From positions 1 through 29,682 of the forward strand of contig JADGJL010000170.1 in NCBI GenBank assembly GCA_027600665.1: a DNA stretch of 29,682 bases, given 5' to 3'. The DNA comes from Irineochytrium annulatum. Lineage: Eukaryota > Chytridiomycota > Chytridiomycetes > Chytridiales > Chytridiaceae. The notes under the pieces are model-generated. The model did no database searches. It was not told the origin of the DNA and saw nothing but the letters and a program-made list of their open reading frames with translations. The position numbers were made by a program, and so were the translations under genes. Shown piece by piece: positions 21,037 to 29,682 of the stretch (the first letter of the stretch is position 1; each line of letters begins with the position of its first letter).

Positions 21037-22190
21037 TTATATTCTATGCTTAATGAAAGCGCTATGCCGCTTAATTAACTCCGGTACAATGAAGCCTTCA
21101 ATTTCCTCGCCGGCCTGCAAACTCTCGTCCGTCATCAGGATCTCCTTCTCCTCCGTTTTGGTAATCAAAAGAACGGTTTTCTTGCGAGTAGCAAGAATAT
21201 TTCCAATAACAATTTGATGACCGTATCTGCCGAGCGCCTTACGAGCTTTGGCTACCAGGATGGACGGATCCGTTTCCAGCTACCCCACCTTGTCAAGCAA
21301 TGATGGAATAGTGTGCTTATACCTTAAACGATATAACAAATGACTGCGGTGCCCATTCCTTAACCAACGGCGCAATAATCTTTGGCACCTGATCAAGAGT
21401 GAGCTGCAACGCTCCTTCTCCAGATTGTATTTTGTGCTCGGCCTACACTGTTAGCTTCACAGGACGGTCATGTCATACCATTTTGCTTTGAGGAATGAAG
21501 AAGTCGCTGACGGCTGCGGCTAGGTAGAAAAGCGCTTGCTCCTTGAGGACAGAAAGTGTCTTCGTAATAAGCCTTAGCGCAAAAAGGTAGTCTCCGACAG
21601 TGACGTAGTTAATCATTTCGAGTAGCCGGTCCGACTTCGCCTGAAGGAACTGTGAGCATTTAATCTCTGTCGTGAGACCATAACCTTGTTGTACTTCATC
21701 AGCACGGTGCGCATCTTATCGGCGTACTGTGCCAACACTGCCTAAGTTGATTAATAATGGTACAGCGTTACATATACTGACCACTGATTGAGCCATCATC
21801 CTGGAGATTCATGTAGTCCAAGAAGCAGTTCTTGGAATGCGTGTAGTGCCTGCTGTACGGCTGCAGACTGAACTGCCGATGAAGAAAAATAACAGCATAG
21901 CCATTCTCCAGGAAGTACTCTGCGGAAGTCGCTCCTCGGGTCCCAGCGGAGAAATTGTCGATAAACCTGACCGTCTGAGCTTCCAACGGCACCGTCGTCC
22001 CACCAGACTGCAGTGATCGTGATCAATCGCGTGGAGCACGGACAGACTGTACCGTCACAAGCACGATTCGGCGGCCGGTCTGCTGGTGCCGAGCGACAAA
22101 GTCTTCCACGTGCGCCCTGATCGACTCGAGCTCCTGTGGAGGCGATGTGGTGGCGTAGAAATCCTCGGCAGTCGTGGCTAAGGTCGCCAT
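21037..22190 (-). CDS. PPCS: Phosphopantothenate-cysteine ligase (PPCS / Cab2)
   Basis: Six exons (22190-22053, 22007-21782, 21737-21685, 21649-21479, 21442-21323, 21279-21037) with introns of 45, 44, 35, 36 and 43 nt code for 316 aa, close to the usual length. Motifs in order are [12 protein letters not shown] (44-55), [78 protein letters not shown] and an [17 protein letters not shown] block. This is the nucleotide-dependent ligase that joins 4'-phosphopantothenate to cysteine, the second step from pantothenate to coenzyme A, in the cytosol. The eukaryotic enzyme is a stand-alone protein, as here, unlike the bacterial CoaBC fusion. The third intron is only 35 nt. The gene is divergent from ASCC3 with 110 bp between starts. 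Confidence 0.93.
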
Positions 22191-22300
22191 AGCTCAACGT
22201 GGCGAAGGCTTGATGGTGTGAGCTAGGGACAAGCCTTGAGCTCTGGTCTTTATTCACTCAACGATCCCCACGCCAACAGATAGGACTGCTTGCCGACGCC
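22191..22300. promoter_or_regulatory. 110-bp divergent promoter between PPCS and ASCC3 with inverted repeats
   Basis: Two nested inverted-repeat pairs occupy the PPCS side: AGCTCAA (22191-22197) with TTGAGCT (22236-22242), and AAGGCTTG (22205-22212) with CAAGCCTT (22230-22237). The right-hand arms overlap by two bases. They could form a cruciform or hairpin, or bind a dimeric factor. The segment starts directly at the PPCS start codon, so the pairs may be in its 5' leader. Confidence 0.55.
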
Positions 22301-25300
22301 ATGTCGATGTTTACAGCGGCGCTTCGTCGCTGTATGCGATCGGGCTCGCTGCCAAGACCTGCGGAAGGAGACGATGCCAATGAGCCGGCCGTGAACATAG
22401 CTTCTGAGATCGCCGGCTTGATTGCTGCATCTGACGTGCTGCAGTCAACTTACGGGGAGACGCTGACCAGACTGAAAGACCTTTTGAGTCAACGCCGGTG
22501 ATTCCTTTGGACCGACCACCATCTACTTATATCTCTTTTTGACGCAGAGCGAAGGCCGTTGACAGTGATTTGGCGTCGGACGCGACGGAATACGGCGCCG
22601 ACATACCTTTCAACCCTCCCATTACGAGCACGAGCCATAATGCCGATGGCTGGAATGACAGCGATGCCGACACAATCATTCAGGACATTTCTGAATTTGA
22701 TGCCTCTATCCGCACGGCGCTGCCTAGGGACGCCACTTTCACAAACGTGGATGATGTTGGCGGTCTCGATTTGTACGATCGTGACTGGCTTGTTAGGTTA
22801 GACCAAAAGTGCATGCATATGTTGAATAAATATCATATTTTCCAGCCAGTGTTACAATCATGTTACGCACTTCGGCGGCGAAGGCACTCTCTCCGCCCTC
22901 GAGCTTTGCATGGAAATATTTAGACTTCTGCGCGCGTCTAAGAGCGGTAAGGTCGCGACGGCGTGTTGATTTACTGAGTCTCCTTAGATGACGAATTGCA
23001 GGGCGAGCTTTTGGATACTCTTGGATTCGATAACATAGAGTTTGTATCAGCCCTCATTGCTCACCGCAAGAAGCTTGTTGATGCGATTATGGCAAATGTA
23101 CGATGTTATGGGATAAAAGTAGCTTACAATTGTGCAAGGCTCCCGCCCATGTTGGCGAGGTTGTCAAGGGCGGCGCGGTGGAGGTGCCAGCGGCGATGGT
23201 ACTGGGCCCTCAACGCCCGTCGTACGGAACTCAAGTGACTGTCATGTCCGAGGCTGAAAAGGTTCAAATGAAGCAGGCTCGAAAGGAGATGCGGAAGAAG
23301 GCGAAGGCGCAGCAGGGTCAGTGGCTGCGTCCTATTATCTTACTTTTGAAACTGCTTTAGCTAACGCCGAGGACGATCAAGTCGCTACGCTTTTGGGATT
23401 CGATGGGGAGCACATGCGAAAGGCACGCGAGGAGCAGCTGATATTCAATGCCTCTCTTCCTGCAGTTTTGAACCCGGTTTGCCTTCCTGAAGCCACGGTT
23501 CATATTGACGTTCAAAGGTCTCGAGTACACCGACCGTAGTGTATCCAAACGTGTATCAATCATCTGCTTTGTCGTCAGTGTCAGCTTACGGAACTCGGTT
23601 GGCGCTCCCGCTCGGGACCGAGCGAGATGATAACAAGGTGAGCACTCGAACCTTTACAGCGTGGCTAAATGACGACAGACGTACGAAGAGATCACTATTC
23701 CGATTGCGAAGACCGCCCCGGTTCGCACAAACGAGAAAGCTATCACCATCGGCCTGCTGCCAGAATGGGCGCAAAGAGCATTCAAGGGCTATAAGTCGCT
23801 CAACAGAGTTCAGTCCCTCGTGTATCCCATAGCGTTTGAAACGAACGAGAACATGCTCGTCTGTGCACCAACCGGCGCCGTAAGCTGTCTGTAGAATATC
23901 TTTTTTATGACACGATGTGAAGGGTAAAACTGATGTCGCGATGTTGACGGTACTGAGGACTCTGTCGCAATATCGTGAAGGGGGCCGTTTACAGAAAAAC
24001 GATTTCAAAATTGTGTACGTGGCGCCTATGAAGGCGCTGGCTGCGGAGATAGTGGCAAAGTTCTCTTCGCGACTAGGCGTGCGCGAGGAGGATGGAGGGC
24101 TAGGTGTCGTTGTCAAAGAGCTGACCGGCGACATGCAGCTGACGAAGGCGGAAATCGCCGCAACACAAATGATTGTTACGACGCCGGAGAAGTGGGATGT
24201 GGTAACGAGGAAGTCCGTCGGTGACACGGAACTATCTCAGAAAGTCAGGCTGCTGATTATCGACGAGGTGCACCTCCTTCACGAAGACAGAGGCTCCGTC
24301 ATCGAGAGTATTGTTGCAAGGACGCTGCGGCAAGTGGAAACAAGTCAGAGCTTGATCCGAGTCGTTGGTTTATCAGCCACTCTGCCAAATTACGTGGATG
24401 TCGCTCAATTCTTGGGGTACGAGTACTCTCGCAGTCGGAACACTGATACGGTTGCGCATAGGGTTAACCCGTACCAAGGATTGTTCTTTTTTGATTCTGG
24501 CTTTCGGCCTGTACCATTGGAGCAGCATTTTATTGGAATCAAAGGACGGTCAGGATCACCCGCAACCAGGAGCAACATGGATCACGTGTGCTACGAGAAA
24601 TTGATCGATTTGGTTCGCCAAGGTCACCAAGTCATGGTGTTTGTCCATTCGAGAAAGGACACTGTTAAGACAGCCATGATGCTACGGGATGAGGCCGCGA
24701 ACGAAGACGCTTTGGGTACTAATGATGATTTTAGTATGTGTTGCTCTGATGCGTCGCATAGGTCTCTTTGATCCATCGCAAAACGAGGCCTACGGGGCAG
24801 CGGCGAAGGAGATGCAGAAGTCAAGGAATAAAGAGCTTAAGGAGCTTTTTGGGTCTGGATTTGGTATTCACCACGCCGGTATGCTCAGATCCGACCGAAA
24901 TATGGTTGAGAAGTTCTTTGGAAAGGGATTGATGAAGGTAGGGATTAGGATCCGCGTCAGCTGATGCTAAGGCGGGAATCAGGTTCTTTGCTGTACTGCG
25001 ACGTTAGCTTGGGGTGTTAACCTGCCCGCGTATGCTGTTATCATCAAGGGAACGCAGCTGTACGACGCACAAAAAGGTTCTTTCATCGATTTATCGATTT
25101 TGGACGTGTTGCAAATTTTTGGACGCGCAGGAAGGTACTCCTCCGTTGCGTCCTGGTTGATTTCTAACCCGAGTATAAGACCGCAGTTTGAGGACCGTGG
25201 CGTCGGGTACATCTTGACGACCCATGATAAACTGAGTCACTACGTCGGCCAGATGACTATGCAACATCCTATCGAGTCGCGTTTCGCTCAAAATTTAACG

Positions 25301-28300
25301 GATAATTTAAATGCTGAAATTTCCCTTGGCACCGTAACGAACGTGGATGAGGCAATTAAGTGGCTGGGCTACACTTATCTGTTCGTTCGAATGCGAAAGA
25401 ACCCGTTCCATTACGGACTGGACTGGAAAGTGCTCGAGGATGACCCACATCTTGGGAAGCGTCGCGGCGAGCTCATTGCCGTAGCAGCCAAGAACCTTCA
25501 TAAGGCGCAGATGATTTTATTTGACGAGCGGACATCGTACTTGACGCCTAAGGACCTCGGGCGTACGGCCAGTGGATACTACATTCGTACGGCTAGTGTG
25601 GAGATTTACAACGAACATATGAGGCCGAAGATGACTGAGGCCGACGTCTTGAGCATGGTTAGCATGAGCACGGAGTTTGAGAACATCAAAGTTCGTGAGG
25701 AAGAGATTATGGAGTTGAAAGGCCTTGAGGAAAATAGTTGCTATTGCGCCGTCAAGGTATAACGCCTGAAGCTTTGAGCTTTCTAACAGGTTGCATAAAG
25801 GGAAGCACGGATACAAATTATGGCAAGACAAATATATTACTGCAATCGTATCTATCGCGAGCAACTTTGAATGACTTTGCTCTTGTTTCTGACAGTGCTT
25901 ATGTTGCTAAGAATGCTGCGAGGATCTTGCGAGCATTGTTCGATGTTTGCTTGTCGAGGAATTGGGGTCCGACTGCCTCCGTCATTCTGTCCCTTTGCAA
26001 GTCTGTGGATCGCCGGATGTGGCCATTCGAGCACCCGCTTTCTCAATTTGAGCTTCCTTTTGAAATCATTCAGAAGCTTGAAAAGGCCTCGAGAACAATG
26101 AGCGTAGAGGAAATGCGGGAAATGGATTCATCAGATCTCGGAAATTTGATTCGGCATATGAAGATGGGGACGACCGTGTCGAGGTGCATTGAGCAATTCC
26201 CGACTTTGATCTTGGAAGCCGAAATAATGCCGATAACGAGAACTGTGCTGAAGGTTACGCTGTATATCACGCCAGGTTTGCCGCGATTCCCTGGACGCAC
26301 TAACAACATAAAGATTTCTATTGGAATGACAAGATACATGGCTCTGTTGAGCCTTTCTGGATTTGGGTTGAGGATTCAGAGCATGTGGAAATTCTTCACT
26401 CCGAGTACTTCTTGTTGGGAAAAAAGAACGCCTTTGAGCCGCAAAAGATAGGATTTACAATCCCTATCCCCCGTACGTCTTCGACAGTAGACGAGCTTCC
26501 ACCTCAAATATTCGTCCGTGCGGTGTCGGATCGATGGATAGGCGCGGAGACAATAATCGCGGTGTCTTTCAAGCATTTGATTTTGCCTACCTTGAACCGC
26601 GCACCCCATACAGAGCTGCTTAATTTGCAACCGTTGCCGGTCTCAGCCCTTCAGAACGAAATCATTGAGGAGATCTGTAAGCAGCGATTTGATTATTTCA
26701 ATCCGGTACAGACGCAAGTCTTCCACACGCTGTATAAAACCCATCACAACGCGTTGATTGGCGCTCCTACTGGCTCTGGAAAGACCGTGACTGCTGAGTT
26801 GGCGATGTGGTTAGTCTTCGTGTTGTCGATAACATGCGATGGCTAAAAAAATACTTTAATAGGGCTGCGTTTCGCGATTTCCCAACATCCAAAGTCGTCT
26901 ACATTGCACCCTTGAAGGCCTTGGTTCGGGAGAGGGTCCAAGATTGGGGATCCCGCCTTGCACCGATGATGGGACGTCGCCTGGTAGAGCTGACTGGTGA
27001 CGTCACGCCAGACCTGATGACCATTCAAGCCGCCGACATCATTATAACAACCCCTGAGAAGTGGGACGGTATCAGTCGAAGTTGGCAGAGTAGGCGTTAC
27101 GTTACTGCAGTTTCTCTCGTGATCATCGACGAGATTCACCTCTTGGGCGGTGATCGTGGGCCTATTTTGGAGGTCATTGTATCTCGGATGAATTACATTT
27201 CGTCTCAGACGGAGCGGAAAGTTCGTATTGTCGGTCTCAGTACCGCGTTGGCCAATGCTACCGACCTAGCGGACTGGCTTCAGATTGAAAATGTCGGTCT
27301 TTTTAACTTCAGGCATTCCGTCCGGCCTGTCCCGTTGGAGATTTACATTGATGGCTTCCCCGGCAAGCATTGTAGGAGCCAACTGTGTAGTCTCTACTTG
27401 AACTAAAGTCATTTTACAGACTGTCCCCGCATGATGTCGATGAACAAGCCGACATATTCTGCGATTCTTACGCATTCGCCTACAAAGCCGGTCATTGTAT
27501 TCGTATCTTCGCGTCGTCAGACCCGACTTACAGCACAAGACCTAATTGCGCTATGTGCAATGGAGGACAACCCTAAGCGCTTCTTGCACATGCCAGAAGA
27601 AGACCTCGACACTCTCGTTGCGAACGTCAAGGATCAAGCTCAAAAGCTATCATTGCAGTTTGGAATCGGCCTGCATCATGCGGGTTTGGTTGAGCACGAC
27701 CGGAAGCTTAGCGAGGAGCTTTTTGTGAATGGGAAGATACAGATTTTGATTGCGACTAGCACGCTTGCGTGGGGTGTCAACTATCCAGCCCATTTGGTTG
27801 TCATCAAGGGCACCGAATACTATGATGCAAAGACGAAGGGATACGTCGACATGCCGATAACGGACGTGTTGCAGATGATGGGGCGTGCCGGTCGACCCCA
27901 GTTCGATGACTCCGGGGTCGCTAGGATCTTTGTGCAGGACACAAAAAAGAATTTTTACAAGAAGTTCTTGCATGAGCCCTTCCCCGTAGAAAGCAGCTTA
28001 CACAATTGCTTGAACGACCACTTTAACGCTGAGATCGTCGGGGGGACCATAAAGTCGAAGCAGGATGCCATGGACTACGTCACCTGGACGTATTTCTACC
28101 GGCGTCTGCAAATGGTTTGTTCATTGTGATGTTGCGGTTGATGCCTGATTTTGTGAAGAACCCTTCGTACTACGGCGTCGAGGATACGTCCCCGGAAGGT
28201 GTAAATCTATATCTCTCAAACCTGATTGAGAGCTCTATCGCGGAACTGGTCGCATCCACGTGCGCTGAGGTGACAGGAGACTTCTACGTGGCACCGACGA

Positions 28301-29478
28301 CCAGCGGGCGCATCGCCAGCTACTACTACCTGTCCTACCGAACCGTTCGCCTTCTCTCTAACCGGCTGTCGCAAGGCTACCGCCCCCTCGGCGACCCAGA
28401 CCTCAATGAGCGACCCGACGGCGACTTCTGCCACCTCCTCCGCGTATTAGCCGATTGCCCCGAGTACGACGAGCTCCCCGTCCGCCATAACGAGGACAAG
28501 TATAATTTGGACTTTGAGCGGCAGCTGCCCGTGCCCGTGTCGATCGTCTGGCGAAGGGGAATGAGCCGGTTTGGGGGCATACCGATGTCGGTCAGCTATG
28601 ACAATCCACACGTGAAGGCGTTCTTGCTGCTGCAGGGGCATCTGTCCCGTGTGCGGTCGTTGCCGTGTCCAGATTACGCGACGGATACGACGTCGGTGCT
28701 GGATCAGTCCATCCGGATCATGCAGGCCATGGTTGACATCACGGCGGATCAGGGTCATCTGTCGACCTGTCGGGGCGTGATGACGATGATGCAGGCCATC
28801 AAGCAGGCGCGTTGGCCGGCCGATAACACGCTTTTAACTCTGCCGGGCGTCATGGAAGAGCATGTGTCGCATTTGAAGCTGCCATCGGGTGGCGCTGCGA
28901 CGTCGCTCGCGGATCTACGCGGCGTGAGCGAGCAGCAGGTCATCAAAGCTTTCGCGGCCGTGCCTGGCATCTCGTCGTCGCAGGCAAATAAGATTGCGGC
29001 TGTTGTGGCGGGGTTGCCGTGGGTAGACGTCCGATTTGAGGTCGTCGGCGCGACTGAGCGTCACGGGAGGCTCGAGTTGCAGGCGAGCAAGGAGTATGAG
29101 ATCAAGATCACCGCAAAACGGTCGCCGTTGGGCAAGTCGGGTTACAGGAATCACTGCCCGAGGTTCCCGAAGCCGCAGTATGAGTCCTGGTGGTTGGTGC
29201 TGGCGAATGAGGCGGCGGATGAGGTTGTCGCAATCAAGAGATTGGCTCCTCAGGGGCAGCAGGGAAAGCAGCAAGGGAAGGGGGCGCAGGGTGGCAAGCG
29301 AGGTAGTGGATTTGGAAGTGGGGCGCCGATGACGGCGTCGGTCAAGTTTGTTGCGCCCGACGCGACGGGTGAACACGAGTTATTCGTCGAGCTGGTGAAT
29401 GACGCGTACTTGGGGCTCGATGTGAAGGTGCCGGTTCAGATACGCGTATGGAACAAGGGGGATGTTCAGGTCATTTAG
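22301..29478 (+). CDS. ASCC3: ASCC3/Slh1 Ski2-like helicase (ribosome-rescue and ASC-1 complex)
   Basis: Eighteen exons: 22301-22497, 22548-22796, 22846-22946, 22988-23097, 23139-23316, 23361-23476, 23518-23637, 23679-23879, 23923-24416, 24462-24715, 24762-24937, 24983-25134, 25180-25756, 25801-26275, 26314-26809, 26863-27371, 27420-28114, 28159-29478. They code for 2139 aa. Cassette 1 has APTGAGKT (420-427), TTPEKWD, DEVH (538-541), [21 protein letters not shown] and [11 protein letters not shown]. Cassette 2 has APTGSGKT (1284-1291), DEIH (1388-1391), [11 protein letters not shown] and [13 protein letters not shown]. Both ATPase sites look intact, unlike Brr2, whose second cassette is degenerate. 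A Sec63/FN3 region follows each cassette. ASCC3/Slh1 pulls mRNA from collided ribosomes (RQT complex) and in animals also unwinds alkylated DNA. The final Sec63 region carries a Gln/Gly/Lys-rich insert near 29251-29320. All 17 introns are 38-53 nt, and seven end in AAG. A few short in-frame insertions relative to human ASCC3 may be further introns. Confidence 0.95.
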
Positions 29479-29682
29479 ATTTCCCTTTCATGGAGCGATT
29501 GCGCATAAATGAGGAGAGAATGCTGATATGCCATTATGACCATCTCTTCTGTATAATTTTTCGCTTCAATCTATGGAATCTCTAAAGACGTGATGTCAGA
29601 CAAAAATGACATATCGTACAAAAATAAATCGATAAAGCGTCCAGAGATAAATACTAAACAAAAAACAAACAAAAAAAAAAAA
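29479..29682. other. 3' flank of ASCC3 ending in an A-rich tract
   Basis: AT-rich sequence after the ASCC3 stop contains AATAAA-like words (near 29626-29637, AAAAATAAATCG), suitable for polyadenylation. The window ends in AAACAAACAAAAAAAAAAAA, a simple A-rich repeat rather than a gene. Confidence 0.5.

Noticed and set aside
24727..24761. A 28-nt intron in ASCC3 (GTATGT...ATAG)
   Set aside because: An upstream donor at 24716 (G|GTACTA) gives the same phase with a 46-nt intron in line with the others and a better fit to the family length.
22301..29478. Brr2 (U5 snRNP helicase) as an alternative for the double-cassette helicase
   Set aside because: The second cassette has intact Walker A and DEIH motifs, and segments such as the [15 protein letters not shown] entry and NPSYYG follow ASCC3/Slh1; Brr2 has a degenerate second cassette.
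29663..29682. Terminal A run as a poly(A) tail of a processed transcript or retroelement
   Set aside because: It lies 185 nt past an intron-containing gene and is interrupted by C. It is more simply an A-rich genomic repeat at the window edge.

Overview
This window is gene-dense eukaryotic nuclear DNA, most likely from a zoosporic (chytrid-like) fungus. The genes are cut by many very short introns (mostly 35-65 nt, GT..AG, often with CTAAC/CTGAC/TTGAC-like branch motifs), and intergenic gaps are small. The gene set includes fungal-type proteins: a Ran1/Ksp1-like kinase with a long disordered tail, an HbrB TORC2 subunit, a Mob2-like NDR-kinase partner and a paxillin-like LIM protein. It also includes RABL2, a small GTPase of cilium/flagellum trafficking that a fungus would be expected to keep only if it makes flagellated zoospores. 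The lineage is inferred from the gene set, not proven.

Layout, left to right. Positions 1-815 hold the 5' part of an unrecognised minus-strand gene that runs off the left edge. A gene-poor stretch of about 1.3 kb follows. Then come four minus-strand genes: the Ser/Thr kinase (2123-5800), the HbrB/Bit61/PRR5-type TORC2 subunit (6588-7615), RABL2 (7703-8550) and the GPI-transamidase subunit PIG-T/Gpi16 (8648-10634). PIG-T faces the 26S proteasome subunit RPN2 (10714-14059, plus) across a 79-bp divergent promoter that carries a 9-bp perfect inverted repeat. RPN2 converges on a Mob2-like gene (14277-15187, minus). A small hypothetical ORF (15490-15909, minus) precedes eIF3g (16159-17246, plus). 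eIF3g converges with an actin-maturation-protease (ACTMAP) homologue (17265-18102, minus), with only 18 bp between the stop codons. ACTMAP is divergent from a three-LIM paxillin-like protein (18264-19964, plus). After about 1 kb of mostly unexplained sequence come phosphopantothenate-cysteine ligase (21037-22190, minus) and, divergent from it by 110 bp, the double-cassette Ski2-like helicase ASCC3/Slh1 (22301-29478, plus), which nearly fills the rest of the window.

The genes are mostly housekeeping and do not form one pathway. They cover translation and ribosome rescue (eIF3g, ASCC3), proteolysis (RPN2, ACTMAP), CoA synthesis (PPCS), GPI anchoring (PIG-T), growth and polarity signalling (kinase, HbrB, MOB, LIM) and the flagellum (RABL2). 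I found no mobile element, CRISPR array, tRNA, rRNA or virus-like gene, and nothing that amounts to a new multi-gene system. The most unusual signal is in RNA processing: about 12 of 54 modelled introns end in AAG rather than CAG or TAG, as forced by reading frame and by alignment to conserved families.

Exon structures were built by hand from frame continuity, splice signals and remembered family motifs. Boundaries inside conserved domains are reliable. One RPN2 intron and the 5' end of the first gene are unresolved.
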